DNA of 64,000 bases from DAOUKH01 sp965207995 (GTDB taxonomy: Bacteria; Chloroflexota; Dehalococcoidia; SHYB01), in NCBI GenBank assembly GCA_965207995.1, contig OZ242299.1:868001-932000 (forward strand). Direction: 5' to 3'. The notes beneath the pieces are model-generated. The model was given only the letters and a program-made list of their open reading frames with translations, was not told the origin of the DNA and ran no database searches. Both the position numbers and the translations under genes were made by a program. Each line of letters starts with the position of its first letter. Positions within the stretch are counted from its first letter, which is position 1. Positions 7,885 to 17,117 of the stretch are shown here, one piece after another.

Positions 7885-9297
7885 CTAGGCGCCGTAGATT
7901 CTGGTGTTGGGTTTGAAGACGCCCCAGGCGAACCAGAAGTGGTCGGCATGGACGATCTTGGTGAGGGTCTTGCCTTGGAGGGGGCCGGAGACGGCGTGGC
8001 CCTGGATGTTCCAGACGCTTCCGGTGGCGTCGTCGACGATGTTCTCGCCGTCGAAGGAGAAGGTGAGGCGCTCCCCGTCGAGGACGGCGCTGAAGGCGCC
8101 GGTTGCGCCAACGTCGCGGGACTGCGCGATGATCCTGTCGTCCAGCGCCGAGCGCGTCCCCGGCTTGAAGAAGACGGCGATGGGCTCGCCGCCCACGACG
8201 TCGTTGACGGCGCGCTCAGCCGCCAAGACGGTGAAGGGGTAGGCCGCGTCCTCGCCGCCGATACTCACCGCCACGACGCGCTCCTTGGGCGGGAGGCGGC
8301 CGTCGGTGGGGCCGCTGTAGAGGAAGGGTGGGTTGTCGGCGCGGTCGTAGCCCAGGTAGGGGTTGATGCCGTAGTCGCGAGCGAACCCGGTGTCGCGGGA
8401 GAGGACCATGCCACCGGGGTAGGCGGCTTTGAAGTCGGCCCACGAGTTGATCGCCGACGGTAGGATGTCGAGCCGCTTGCCGGAATGGATGCCGACGATG
8501 CCTTCGCCGGTGAACTGCTGCCACCAGCTTTCGGTCTGGCGGTCCCACATGATGAGGTCGCTGCGGCGGAGGTTGCCGGTGGTGCCGAAGTCGAGGACGT
8601 CGCCTTCGAAGTTGCGGTCGAAGGCTATCGCCGAGTTGCAGAGCGGGCAGAAGGTGATGGCGACCTCGAGACCGCCCACGACGTCGTTGACGATCTCGTG
8701 CCAGGTCAAGATTTGGAGGGGATAGGCCCGCGCGTCGCCGGCGTGCTCGAAGACGATCACGGGTTCTTCATCCCTGAGAAAATCGCCGGCTTCGTCGAGG
8801 GTGAGGAACTTGGGGTTGTCGATGGGCGGGATGCCGTCGCGACCGGGGCCGCCGGAGCGTATTTCGGCGTAGGGCACCGTGTGGAGCGTGAAGTCTGTCA
8901 GCCACCGGCGGGTGCTGATGCCGGCAGCGCGGAGGGCCTCCATGTAGTCGGGGTCTCGCTCCAGGCCAGGAGGTGGAGGCGGCAAGGTCGGCTTCGGCGT
9001 GGCGGTGGGCGGCAGAGCCGTGGGCGGTGTCGTGGACGTGGGTGATGGGGTGTTGGATTCCGTCGAGGCAGGCGTTGGCTGCCGCGTGGGAATGGGCATG
9101 GGCGCCGGGGTGTCGGTACCGTCCGAAGAAGCCACCGCCGTGGGGGTGGGCGGGGGGGAGGTCGGCGCGACGGTAGCGGTGGGCGCGGGCTCGGCGGTCG
9201 GGGTTGGCGCGGCGGTGGGGGCGTCGCCGTCGCCGCAGGCCGCCACGATCAGGACGGCGGTGAGCACCGTCGCGGTGAGGCGCAGGCGCGACAGCAC
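7885..9297 (-). CDS. DUF3179 domain lipoprotein
   Basis: Protein of 470 residues beginning at GTG 9297-9295. The start overlaps the stop of the upstream enoyl-CoA hydratase gene by one base (TAGTG), suggesting translational coupling. A lipoprotein signal (LTAVLIVAAC, Cys20) is followed by a long Pro/Thr/Ala-rich linker (about 25-125) and then the DUF3179 region. That region has the cysteine pair in VAITFCPLCNSAIAFDR, the segment DFGTTGNLRRSDLIMWDRQT and GEGIVGIHSGKRL. It is exported and anchored at the cell surface. Family function is unknown. The longer frame extending upstream is read-through of the crotonase gene in the wrong frame. Confidence 0.85.
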   Translation of the reverse strand: MLSRLRLTATVLTAVLIVAACGDGDAPTAAPTPTAEPAPTATVAPTSPPPTPTAVASSDGTDTPAPMPIPTRQPTPASTESNTPSPTSTTPPTALPPTATPKPTLPPPPPGLERDPDYMEALRAAGISTRRWLTDFTLHTVPYAEIRSGGPGRDGIPPIDNPKFLTLDEAGDFLRDEEPVIVFEHAGDARAYPLQILTWHEIVNDVVGGLEVAITFCPLCNSAIAFDRNFEGDVLDFGTTGNLRRSDLIMWDRQTESWWQQFTGEGIVGIHSGKRLDILPSAINSWADFKAAYPGGMVLSRDTGFARDYGINPYLGYDRADNPPFLYSGPTDGRLPPKERVVAVSIGGEDAAYPFTVLAAERAVNDVVGGEPIAVFFKPGTRSALDDRIIAQSRDVGATGAFSAVLDGERLTFSFDGENIVDDATGSVWNIQGHAVSGPLQGKTLTKIVHADHFWFAWGVFKPNTRIYGA

Positions 9298-10109
9298 TAG
9301 GTCGCGCCCCCGTCGTCGTGCTTCAGCAGGCCCTTGAAATTGGGGTCGCGCTTCTCGGCGAAGGCGCGGCCGCCCTCGGCGATGTCGTGCGAGGCGACCT
9401 TCTGGTTCTTGGCGACGGCGATGGCGTGGGCGAACATCATGTCGGCGTAGGAGCGGCGCGGCGGGGTCATGACGACATTCTTGGTGAGGCGCAGGGCGAC
9501 GGGCGGGCGCGAGGCGATGCGCTCGGCGAGGTCGTAGGCGGTGGGCATAAGCTCGTCGTGGGGCACGACGCGGCTGACGAGGCCGATGCGCTCGCATTCG
9601 TCGGCGCCGAGGATATCGGCGGTGAAGAGCATCTCCAGCGCGCGGGAGAGGCCGACCGTTCTGGGGAGGAGGTCGCCGAGGCCGTCGAGGACGGGCATGC
9701 CGATGCGGGCGTAGATGGCGGACATGGTGGCGCGGTCGGAGGCGATGCGGATGTCGCATTCGAGCGCCAGCGCGAGGCCTCCGCCGACGGCGGGACCGTT
9801 GACGGCGGCGATGGTGGGCTTGTCGACATCCATGATCTTTCCTACGACGGTGTAGTTGGGCTTGATTTCGAGGTGGTCGAGGCGGCTGTTGGTCAAGTCG
9901 GTCTGCTTGAGGTCGATGCCGGAGCAGAAGCCGCGCCCGGCACCGGTGAAGACGGCGACCCGTATTTCGTCGTCGCGGTTGATCTCCTCGCAGACGGCGG
10001 CCTGGGAGTCGAGCATGTCCTGCGACAGGGCGTTCAAAGTTTCGGGGCGGTTGAAGGTGACGGTCATGACATGGCCGTTCCGCTCCGCGATCAGGTCCTT
10101 GTATTCCAC
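9297..10109 (-). CDS. Enoyl-CoA hydratase/isomerase (crotonase family)
   Basis: Protein of 270 residues, normal length for the family. It starts MEYKDLIAERNGHVMTVTFNRPETLNAL, the standard N-terminal strand and CoA-binding entry. The oxyanion-hole segments are visible as GAGRGFCSGIDLKQ and AVNGPAVGGGLALALECDIRIAS. Crotonases hydrate or isomerise 2-enoyl-CoA esters in fatty-acid or aromatic-acid breakdown. The catalytic Glu positions cannot be assigned with certainty, so hydratase versus isomerase is open. It shares a one-base overlap with the DUF3179 gene downstream and is divergent from the epimerase at 10322. Confidence 0.88.
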   Translation of the reverse strand: MEYKDLIAERNGHVMTVTFNRPETLNALSQDMLDSQAAVCEEINRDDEIRVAVFTGAGRGFCSGIDLKQTDLTNSRLDHLEIKPNYTVVGKIMDVDKPTIAAVNGPAVGGGLALALECDIRIASDRATMSAIYARIGMPVLDGLGDLLPRTVGLSRALEMLFTADILGADECERIGLVSRVVPHDELMPTAYDLAERIASRPPVALRLTKNVVMTPPRRSYADMMFAHAIAVAKNQKVASHDIAEGGRAFAEKRDPNFKGLLKHDDGGAT

Positions 10110-10321
10110 GGTTTCGGTCCTCCGGCGGCGGCCGGATTCTGCCCGCTGCCGCTAGGGCAACTCTACGGAGCGGCAGGGCGGGGCGCAAGCGGGGGATTTC
10201 GGTTGCAGTTGTGGGAGGCCATCCCTACTATTTGCTCGGAGCAGGCTCGTCTGGGGAAGCCCGGGAGCTTCGACTTCCTTAGCCGGCTCGGCGGCGGCCG
10301 CCGCCACGGGGGCGGGAATCC

Positions 10322-11272
10322 ATGGCGATACTGATTACCGGCGGGACGGGGTTCCTGGGGTCGCATCTGGCGCGGCATCTGGTGGAGGTCGACGGGGAGA
10401 CGGACGTGGTGCTGTTCGACGCGGCGCTGAACTTGAGGCGGGTCGCCGACCTGGGAGACCGCGTCACGTTGGCGCAGGGTGACGTTACGGAGCCGACCGA
10501 GGTGATCGAGGCGATGGACCGCAACGGCGTGGACCGGGTGGTGCACCTCGCATTCCTGCTGACGGGGGGCAGCGCGGCAAGTCCGCTGCGGGCGGTGAAG
10601 ATCAACTGCATAGGCACGGCAAACGTGTTCGAGGCGGCGCGGCTGCGGGGCGTGCGGCGGCTGGTGTACGCGTCGTCGGTGGCCGCCTATGGGCACCGGT
10701 TGTCGCTGGATGACGAGGAGCACGACGAGACGACGCCACCGGTCCCCACCACGCTGTATGGGGGCGCGAAGCTGTTTATGGAGCACCTCGCGGAGACCTA
10801 TCACGAGCGGTACGGCCTGGACGTGATCGGCCTGCGGCCGATCTCCGTGTTCGGCCTGGGCCGGGGGCAGCGGTATGGGACGGCCCGGCAGCACTTCATG
10901 GTGCGGCCGGAGTTCGCGGCGCTTGGCCAGCCGATCGTGATGCCGCCGGACGAGATGATGGTCGACTGGATCTACGTGAAGGACGCGGCGAAGGCGTGGA
11001 GCTGCGCGCTCAACGCGCCAAAGCCGGAGCACCGGGTCTTCAACATGGCGGCGGAGCGGAGACCGGTGGGCGACTACACCGCCCACGCGCGGGCGCTCCT
11101 GCCCGACGCCTCGATCGAGGTGAGTAGCGAGCTGGAGGACTCGCTGCGGCTGGTCAGCGCACGACGGCTGCGGGAGGAGCTCGGGTTCGAGCCCTCGTAC
11201 ACGTTGGAGCAAGGGCTGGAGGACTACCTCGGCGAGGTCAAGGCTGCAAAGGAGCTTGGCGAGCTCGGCTAG
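10322..11272 (+). CDS. NAD-dependent epimerase/dehydratase (extended SDR)
   Basis: Protein of 316 residues. The N-terminal Rossmann motif ITGGTGFLGSHLARHL binds NAD(P). DVTEPTEVIEAMDRNGVDRVVHLAF and VYASSVAAYG are family features, and the active-site YxxxK is Tyr146-Lys150 in TLYGGAKLFME. It resembles nucleotide-sugar epimerases and related 3-beta-hydroxysteroid-type dehydrogenases. The substrate is unknown. It opens a plus-strand run of closely spaced genes to 16686. The 212-nt gap before it (10110-10321) serves two divergent genes and contains a GC-rich palindrome near 10292. Confidence 0.85.
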   Translation: MAILITGGTGFLGSHLARHLVEVDGETDVVLFDAALNLRRVADLGDRVTLAQGDVTEPTEVIEAMDRNGVDRVVHLAFLLTGGSAASPLRAVKINCIGTANVFEAARLRGVRRLVYASSVAAYGHRLSLDDEEHDETTPPVPTTLYGGAKLFMEHLAETYHERYGLDVIGLRPISVFGLGRGQRYGTARQHFMVRPEFAALGQPIVMPPDEMMVDWIYVKDAAKAWSCALNAPKPEHRVFNMAAERRPVGDYTAHARALLPDASIEVSSELEDSLRLVSARRLREELGFEPSYTLEQGLEDYLGEVKAAKELGELG

Positions 11273-11290
11273 CGCCGGAACGCCATCGCC

Positions 11291-12214
11291 ATGGCACTCG
11301 AACCCAACCGCTTCGACTATCTGCCGATCATCGACCGCCCCATCGTGCGATGGCCGAACGGGGCGCGGGTGGCGCTGTGGGTAGCGCCGAACGTCGAGCA
11401 CTATGAGTACCTGCCGCCGTCGGCGCCGTTCAATCCCTGGCCACGGACGCCACACCCGGACGTGCAGCAGTATTCGCTGCGGGACTACGGAAACCGGGTG
11501 GGGTTCTGGCGCATGCTGGACGTGCTGGACCGTTACCGGGTCAAGTGCTCGACGACGCTGAACATCGGGGTGCTGTCGCACTTCCCGGACGTCGCGGAGG
11601 CGATGCTGGAGCGGGACTGGACTTTCGTGAACCACGGCTTCTACAACACCCGCGCCATCACCGACTTCAACGAGGGAGAGGAGCGGGAGTTCTACCAGGA
11701 GATCCGCGCCGCATTCCGCCGCCTCACCAACGGGCGGGAGATCATCGCGCAGTCGGGGCCGGGGGCGTCGAACACGGAGCGCACGCCCGACCTGCTGTCG
11801 GAGGCGGGCTTCCTCTATCAGACCGACTGGAAGTTCGACGACCACCCCGTCCCGATCAAGGTGCGGAGCGGCGGCAAGTTCCTGTGCATCCCGTATACGG
11901 GCGAGCTGAACGACGTGCCGATGATGAGCGCCCACTTCGAGGCGGACTATTTCGCGGAGTCGTGCAAGGCGCAGTTCGATCAACTGTACCGGGAGGGGGA
12001 GGAGAACGGGCGGCTGATGTGCATCGCCATCCACCCGTACATGATCGGGAGGCCGCACCGGATCGGTTATCTCGACGAAGTCCTCGACTACATCCTGTCG
12101 CACGACGGGGTGTGGCAAGCGACGACGGACGAGATTGCCCGCTATTACCTCGAGCATTACTACGACGAGGCGGTGGAGCACGCTGCACGGCTGCAAGAAG
12201 GGGCGGCGTCATGA
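11291..12214 (+). CDS. Polysaccharide deacetylase family protein (PuuE-like)
   Basis: Protein of 307 residues. RWPNGARVALWVAPNVEHYEY, followed by RDYGNRVGFWRMLDVLDRYRV and TTLNIGVLSHFPDVAEAM, then WTFVNHGFYN, matches the NodB-type TIM-like barrel of the polysaccharide-deacetylase / allantoinase PuuE group. The canonical first Asp of carbohydrate deacetylases is not obvious near the N-terminus, which argues for an amide or ureide substrate over chitin-like polymers. No signal peptide, so probably cytosolic. The stop overlaps the start of a paralogous gene (ATGA at 12211). Confidence 0.78.
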   Translation: MALEPNRFDYLPIIDRPIVRWPNGARVALWVAPNVEHYEYLPPSAPFNPWPRTPHPDVQQYSLRDYGNRVGFWRMLDVLDRYRVKCSTTLNIGVLSHFPDVAEAMLERDWTFVNHGFYNTRAITDFNEGEEREFYQEIRAAFRRLTNGREIIAQSGPGASNTERTPDLLSEAGFLYQTDWKFDDHPVPIKVRSGGKFLCIPYTGELNDVPMMSAHFEADYFAESCKAQFDQLYREGEENGRLMCIAIHPYMIGRPHRIGYLDEVLDYILSHDGVWQATTDEIARYYLEHYYDEAVEHAARLQEGAAS

Positions 12215-13158
12215 GCCCGAACCGTGACTACGTCGTGCCCGAGCTGGGCACCGGCCCCGATCACGGGCACTACAACTACCGCGCACTCAACGCCCGCAGC
12301 GCGGGTCTGCGCTGGCCGGAGGAGGCGCCGGTCGCCCTCTGTGTGATCGTCACCCTGGAGCATTTGGAATGGCGCAAGCCGGAGGGGTCGTATATCTCGC
12401 CGACGCTGTCGGGCGGCTACGGCAACCGGCCGCACCCGGACGTCACGCGCTGGTCGCACCGGGAGTACGGGCACCGTGTGGGCGTCTTCCGTATCTTCGA
12501 AACGCTGCAGCGCCACGGGATCACGCCGACCGTGGCGATGGACGCGCTGACGGCGCGGCAGTATCCCTTCCTGGTGAAGCACTGCCTGGACCTGGGCGCC
12601 GAGTTCATTGGTCACGGCATCTCGGTGAGCCGGATGATCACCAGCGGGATGGACGAGGGCGAGGAACGTGCCTACATCTCCGAGTCGCTGGAGGCGATGA
12701 CGGAGGCGGCGGGCAAACGGCCCAAGGGGTGGTTGAGCCCGGAGTACGGCGAATCGAGACGTACGCCCGCGCTCCTGGCCGAGGCGGGCGTACGGTATGT
12801 GTGCGACTGGGTCAACGACGAGCAGCCCTACCGGATGCACGTGCCGGAGGGGGAACTCTACGCGCTGCCGGTGACCTTTCCCCTGGACGACGTCGAGGCG
12901 ATGTGGGACCGGCGCATCGAGGTCGGACGCTGGGCGCGCATGATGACGGAATCCTTCGACCGGCTGCGCGCGGAGGGGGAGCGGAACGGGCGGCTGCTCG
13001 TCCTGAATTTGCACCCGTGGCTCACCGGTCAGGCGTTCCGCATCGGGCGGCTCGACGCGGCGCTGGCGCATATGATGTTATCGGGCGGCGTGTGGGCGGC
13101 GACGGGCTCGGAAATCGTAGACTGGTTCGCCTCGGCGCAACGGTACGCCGCAATCTAG
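12211..13158 (+). CDS. Second polysaccharide deacetylase family protein
   Basis: Protein of 315 residues, paralogous to the upstream gene. It has the same layout RWPEEAPVALCVIVTLEHLEW, HREYGHRVGVFRIFETLQRHG, TVAMDALTARQYPFL and EFIGHGISVSRMI, and the C-terminal segment LNLHPWLTGQAFRIGRLDAAL. The start ATG 12211 overlaps the previous stop by 4 nt, so the two are translationally coupled and may form a heteromer. Substrate unknown; an amide or ureide hydrolase is plausible by family. The longer frame beginning at 11545 is a shadow of the first gene. Confidence 0.78.
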   Translation: MSPNRDYVVPELGTGPDHGHYNYRALNARSAGLRWPEEAPVALCVIVTLEHLEWRKPEGSYISPTLSGGYGNRPHPDVTRWSHREYGHRVGVFRIFETLQRHGITPTVAMDALTARQYPFLVKHCLDLGAEFIGHGISVSRMITSGMDEGEERAYISESLEAMTEAAGKRPKGWLSPEYGESRRTPALLAEAGVRYVCDWVNDEQPYRMHVPEGELYALPVTFPLDDVEAMWDRRIEVGRWARMMTESFDRLRAEGERNGRLLVLNLHPWLTGQAFRIGRLDAALAHMMLSGGVWAATGSEIVDWFASAQRYAAI

Positions 13159-13168
13159 GACCGCTTTC

Positions 13169-14197
13169 TTGAAGTACGCACTCTTTCATCACGTGCCTTG
13201 GCCCGGAGGGCAGACCCCGGCGCAGGTCTTCGAGGAGACCACGGAACAGGTACAGCTGGCCGAGGAACTCGGGTTCGAGGCGGTGTGGTTCGCCGAGCAC
13301 CACTTCTCCCGCTACGGGCTGGCGACTTCGTCGCTGATGCTGGCGACACACATCGCGGCGCGCACGTCACGGATCAGGCTGGGGACGGCGGTCACGGTCG
13401 CGCCGATCCGCCACCCGGTCCACGTCGCGGAGGAGACGGCGCTGCTCGACGTGCTGAGCAATGGGCGGCTCGACTTCGGCGTGGGCAGCGGCGGTACCGT
13501 GGAGCTCGACGGCTTCGGCATCTCCCGCGAGGAGAGCCGGGAGCGGATGAAGGAAGTGTTGGACATGGTGATGGGCCTGTGGACGTCGCCGGTCTACTCG
13601 CACAAGGGCGCCTTCTACGAGGTCGAAGAGATGAGCCTGCCGCTGCGGCCGGTGCAACGGCCCCACCCGCCGGTCTACGCGGCGGTGCGCAACCCGGCGA
13701 GCGTGCAGGCGGCGATAGACCGCGGCATCGGCTTCATGGTGGGCGTCCTTCCCGATACCGACGCCGCCGTGGAGCAGCACCGCGGCTATCTTGAGATGGC
13801 GCGGAAGGCCAGCAAGGCGGTCGACTCGGCCGACGTTCCCTTCTTCCGCTACGTCTACGTTGGCGAGTCGGAGGAGCAGGTGCGGCGCGACACGGAGGCC
13901 CAGTTGGAGTGGGTGTGGTCGTGCCTCGAATGGCAGGTCGAGCGCAACCAGGGCCGGGGCGGGTCGCTCGAAGACTGGTTCGCGCTGGGACGGCCACCGG
14001 AGACCCGCTATGAGGACTTCCACGAGCAGTGCGGGTTCTTCGGCACGCCGGAACGGGTGTTGGGCCAGCTCCGCGAGCTGCGCGACGAACACGGGGTCGC
14101 CTATTTCGGCGGCAACTTCGGCTTCGGCGGCCTCGACCACGAAAAGACCCTGCGCTCGATGAGACTCTTCGCGGAAGAAGTCGCCGCCAAGCTCTAG
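13169..14197 (+). CDS. LLM-class flavin-dependent oxidoreductase
   Basis: Luciferase-like TIM-barrel protein of 342 residues. MKYALFHHVPWP, LAEELGFEAVWFAEHHFSRYG, RTSRIRLGTAVTVAPIRHPVHVAEE and LDVLSNGRLDFGVGSG are standard for FMN-dependent bacterial luciferase-like monooxygenases. The C-terminal FFGTPERVLGQLRELRDEHGV is the usual last helix region. The start is TTG (13169), 10 nt after the previous stop, with AGGA about 10 nt upstream. It could oxygenate a substrate handled by the neighbouring hydrolases. FMN versus F420 cannot be decided. Confidence 0.88.
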   Translation: MKYALFHHVPWPGGQTPAQVFEETTEQVQLAEELGFEAVWFAEHHFSRYGLATSSLMLATHIAARTSRIRLGTAVTVAPIRHPVHVAEETALLDVLSNGRLDFGVGSGGTVELDGFGISREESRERMKEVLDMVMGLWTSPVYSHKGAFYEVEEMSLPLRPVQRPHPPVYAAVRNPASVQAAIDRGIGFMVGVLPDTDAAVEQHRGYLEMARKASKAVDSADVPFFRYVYVGESEEQVRRDTEAQLEWVWSCLEWQVERNQGRGGSLEDWFALGRPPETRYEDFHEQCGFFGTPERVLGQLRELRDEHGVAYFGGNFGFGGLDHEKTLRSMRLFAEEVAAKL

Positions 14198-14214
14198 CGC
14201 GGAGGGAGGATCCG

Positions 14215-14655
14215 ATGATCAAGCGGCTCGACCACGTACACGTCGTCGCTAAGGACATGGACGCGAGCATCGAGTTTTATACCAACGTGCTCGGCTTCAA
14301 GCTGCTGCGCCACGTGCGGTTCGGCCCCGGCGGCGAGCGGCAACTGAGCTACGTCGGCCTGGGCGACGTGATGATCGAACTGGTCCAGCCGGCCCACGAC
14401 GGCGAGTTCAAGGGCACCGAGGCTCGCCCGATTGGTCTCTCGGTGGACGACCTCGACGAGGCGGTGGCGCGGTTCAAGGCGAACGGGGTCGAGGTGGTGA
14501 ACGAGCCGGCGCGCGGCTTCTCGTTCGGCGGGCGTCAGGCGGTAATCCGGGACCCGAGCGGACTGGTGATCGAGGTGCGGCAGTGGGACGCGTCGGACAG
14601 CCCTATGAGCCCCGACTGGGAACCTTGGCGCGAGGACGTGAGCAAGGTCGTCTGA
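14215..14655 (+). CDS. VOC (glyoxalase/bleomycin resistance) family protein
   Basis: Protein of 146 residues. MIKRLDHVHVVAKDMDASIEFYTNVLGFKLL opens the first beta-alpha-beta-beta-beta unit, and GLSVDDLDEAVARFKANGVEVV the second. DPSGLVIEVRQ at the end carries the typical metal-binding Glu, and His7 the typical His. Members are metal-dependent isomerases, epimerases or dioxygenases. ATG 14215 is preceded by GGAGGGAGGA; the longer upstream frame is a shadow of the luciferase-like gene. Confidence 0.85.
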   Translation: MIKRLDHVHVVAKDMDASIEFYTNVLGFKLLRHVRFGPGGERQLSYVGLGDVMIELVQPAHDGEFKGTEARPIGLSVDDLDEAVARFKANGVEVVNEPARGFSFGGRQAVIRDPSGLVIEVRQWDASDSPMSPDWEPWREDVSKVV

Positions 14656-14693
14656 CCGAAGCCGCGGTCGACACGCCGGAACGGAGGCGCCTG

Positions 14694-15527
14694 ATGCACG
14701 ACGTTGAAGTCTTTGCGGCGGACCTTGAGTTTCCCGAAGGGCCCGCGTTCGACCGAGACGGCAACCTGTACGTCGTGGAGCTGGCCGGGGAGCGGGTGTC
14801 GCGGATCACGCCCGACGGGATGAGGTCGACGCTGTGCGAGACCGGCGGCGTTCCGAACGGAGCGACCATCGGCCCCGACGGCGCGCTCTGGGTCACGAAC
14901 AACGGCGGGCCCGACTACCCCGGCTGGGTGGAGCGCATCGATCTTGCCACGGGGACGACGGAGCACATCATCGAGGACCCTTCGTTTGGGGGCTGCAACG
15001 ACCTCGTCTTCGATGCCGAGGGGAACCTCTACTTCACCGATCCCCACGGCAGTCTGCGGCGGAACCGGCTGCCAGGGCACGTCTACTTCTACTCGAGCGA
15101 TGGGGAGCTTTCGCGCGCCGCCACCGACTACGCCTTTCCCAACGGCATCGGCATCTCCGACGACGGCGGGGCGCTGCTGGTCGCGGAGACGGTATCGGGC
15201 ATCGTCTGGACGCACGAGATCGAGTCGCCGGGGAAGCTGGGCGAGCGGCGCGCATACGCGCAGTTGCCGGAGGGGCACCTCCCGGACGGGTTCGCCCTCG
15301 ACGCAGCGGGCAACCTGCTGGTGTGCGGCCACTTCGGCGGGGCGATCACCGTCTTCGACACCGCCGGCAACCAGATAGACTCCATCGGGCCACTCGACGA
15401 GCGGGTCACCAACGTGGCCTTCGGCGGGCCCGACTTCTCGACGCTCTACATCACCGAGTCGCATTTCAAGCGCGTGAGCACGTTTGCGTGGCATACGCCG
15501 GGCATGAAGCTCTTCCCCGACCGGTAG
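14694..15527 (+). CDS. SMP-30/gluconolactonase family protein
   Basis: Six-bladed propeller protein of 277 residues. LEFPEGPAFDRDGNLYVVE supplies the metal-binding Glu. GVPNGATIGPDGALWVTNN, GGCNDLVFDAEGNLYFTDP and FPNGIGISDDGGALLVAE are successive blades with the metal-binding Asn/Asp residues. Lactonases of this family hydrolyse sugar or aromatic-pathway lactones. ATG 14694 follows an ACGGAGG motif. The MaoC-like gene starts 1 nt after its stop. No signal peptide. Confidence 0.85.
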   Translation: MHDVEVFAADLEFPEGPAFDRDGNLYVVELAGERVSRITPDGMRSTLCETGGVPNGATIGPDGALWVTNNGGPDYPGWVERIDLATGTTEHIIEDPSFGGCNDLVFDAEGNLYFTDPHGSLRRNRLPGHVYFYSSDGELSRAATDYAFPNGIGISDDGGALLVAETVSGIVWTHEIESPGKLGERRAYAQLPEGHLPDGFALDAAGNLLVCGHFGGAITVFDTAGNQIDSIGPLDERVTNVAFGGPDFSTLYITESHFKRVSTFAWHTPGMKLFPDR

Positions 15528-15528
15528 G

Positions 15529-16686
15529 ATGGCGATGGCGGCGTTCGAGTGGGAGCGCGGCGAGGCGACGCCGGAGATGCTCGACTTCTACCGGCGGCAC
15601 GTCGGCTTGGAGTACGAGTGCGAGGGCTGGATCAGCGAGGCCACCCGCGACGCCATCCGCCACTTCGCGGAGGGCGTTGGCGACGACAACCCGCTCTACC
15701 TCGACGACGCCTACGCCGCGGGCTCGCCGTACGGGGGCCTGATCGCGCCGCCGACCTTTCCCGACGTCTTCTCGAACAAGGGATTCACGGCCGAGGACGG
15801 CTTCCGGCGAGGGCCGCTGCCCGGCTTGTTCGGCCTGTGGGCCGCGGACCGGTGGGAGTTCCACCGGCCGATGCGGTTGGGAGACACGCTCCGCTCGGTG
15901 TTCCGCATGGACTCCATCCGCGAGCGGCCCAGCGCGTTCGGCGGCACGGCGTACGAGCAGGTCGACCGCAACACGTACTTCAACCAGGACGGGGAGCTGG
16001 TCGCGTCCTACGTCATTCTCCGTTTCAACTACGAGCGGGCGGCGGCGCGGGGACGGGCGAAGTACGGCGAGGTAGAGCCCTACCGCTACACCGACGCCGA
16101 GATCGAGGCCATCGAGCGCGGGTACGAGGAGGAGCGCGTTCGCCGCCGGGGAGCCGAGCCGCTCTACTGGGAGGACGTCGAGGCAGGTGACGCCGTCCCG
16201 CCGCTGATCAAGGGGCCGCTCACGTTGACCCAGCTGATCGGCTTCGTGCTGGGATGGGGTTCTGCCTACTGCCAGGCGAACCGTCTGGCGCACCAGTACG
16301 GCCAGGGAAACCCCCGCGCCGTCCTGATCAACCGCGAGTACAACATCAAGGACAACGTCGAGGGGGCGCACTGGGACGTCAGCTTGGCGCGGCAGAGCGG
16401 CTTCCCCGACGCCTACGACTTCGGCTGCATGCGGACGGCGTGGGCGGCGCACCTGCTCACCGACTGGGCCGGCGACCACGGTCGCATCCGGCGGCTGGAG
16501 GTCCAGATACGGCGCCCGAACATCGTCGGCGACACGCAGTGGTTCCGGGGGCGGGTCACGTCGAAGGGCCGCGGCGACGCCGTGAGGGGCGAGGCGCCGG
16601 TCGATGTCGAGCTCTGGGCGGACAACCAGCGAGGCGAGACGACGACGGTGGGGTCGGCGACGGTGGTGTTACCGCGGCGGGCGTAG
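15529..16686 (+). CDS. MaoC-like / FAS1-like double hot-dog dehydratase
   Basis: Protein of 385 residues with two hot-dog halves. The N-terminal half has ISEATRDAIRHFAEGVGDDNPLY and GLIAPPTF, the hydratase-2 like Asp/His region (GDDNPLYLDD). The C-terminal half has DVEAGDAVPPLIKGPLTLTQL and AAHLLTDWAGDHGRIRRLEVQIRRPNIVGD-type strands. Family members dehydrate or hydrate acyl-CoA thioesters. The 1-nt gap to the SMP-30 gene implies one transcript. ATG 15535 is an alternative start. Confidence 0.8.
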   Translation: MAMAAFEWERGEATPEMLDFYRRHVGLEYECEGWISEATRDAIRHFAEGVGDDNPLYLDDAYAAGSPYGGLIAPPTFPDVFSNKGFTAEDGFRRGPLPGLFGLWAADRWEFHRPMRLGDTLRSVFRMDSIRERPSAFGGTAYEQVDRNTYFNQDGELVASYVILRFNYERAAARGRAKYGEVEPYRYTDAEIEAIERGYEEERVRRRGAEPLYWEDVEAGDAVPPLIKGPLTLTQLIGFVLGWGSAYCQANRLAHQYGQGNPRAVLINREYNIKDNVEGAHWDVSLARQSGFPDAYDFGCMRTAWAAHLLTDWAGDHGRIRRLEVQIRRPNIVGDTQWFRGRVTSKGRGDAVRGEAPVDVELWADNQRGETTTVGSATVVLPRRA

Positions 16687-16696
16687 CCCGTAGCGG

Positions 16697-17011
16697 TCAG
16701 GGCTGCTCGTCGAAGACTTCGCGGGCGAGCTGCATGGCGTTGGCGACGGTGGGCCATCCGGAGTAGAAGGCGAGCTGGAGCCAGACCTCGCCGAGCTCTT
16801 CCTTGGTTAGGCCGTTGCGGAGCGCGCGCCGGATATGGCGCTTGAGCTGGTCGCCGCGGTACTGGGCTGTGAGCGCGGAAACGACGACGATGCTGCGCTC
16901 GCGTGGCGAGAGGATGGGGCGCTCCCAGACGTCGCCGAAGAGCAGGTCGTCGGTGATTTCGCGGAACTTCGGGCTGATTTCGGAGCGGTCGGGGGTTTCC
17001 TGGGTCGTCAT
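16697..17011 (-). CDS. Carboxymuconolactone decarboxylase-like protein
   Basis: Protein of 104 residues. LSPRERSIVVVSALTAQYRGDQLKRHIRRAL, then GLTKEELGEVWLQLAFYSGWP, is the CMD-domain helix pattern. There is no cysteine in the protein, so it lacks the CxxC of AhpD-type peroxidatic members and is closer to the decarboxylase type. ATG 17011 is preceded by AGGAGG at 5-nt spacing and is preferred over the in-frame GTG just upstream. It is convergent with the MaoC gene and divergent from the amidohydrolase at 17118. Confidence 0.82.
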   Translation of the reverse strand: MTTQETPDRSEISPKFREITDDLLFGDVWERPILSPRERSIVVVSALTAQYRGDQLKRHIRRALRNGLTKEELGEVWLQLAFYSGWPTVANAMQLAREVFDEQP

Positions 17012-17117
17012 CACGTCCTCCTAGCGTTGCCTGATCGTGGTCGTCGCCGCGGGCCCGGTTGGGGCCGCGGACGGGGGTCATTATGATGGCGAGGCTCGGA
17101 GAGGCAAGGAGGAGACC

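Noticed and set aside
7885..10188. DUF3179 gene starting far upstream (767 codons)
   Set aside because: The N-terminal 300 residues are the out-of-frame shadow of the crotonase gene; the lipoprotein signal begins at GTG 9297.
10163..12196. A 677-codon minus-strand open frame
   Set aside because: Antisense to the epimerase and first deacetylase-like gene, Arg/His-rich, no motif.
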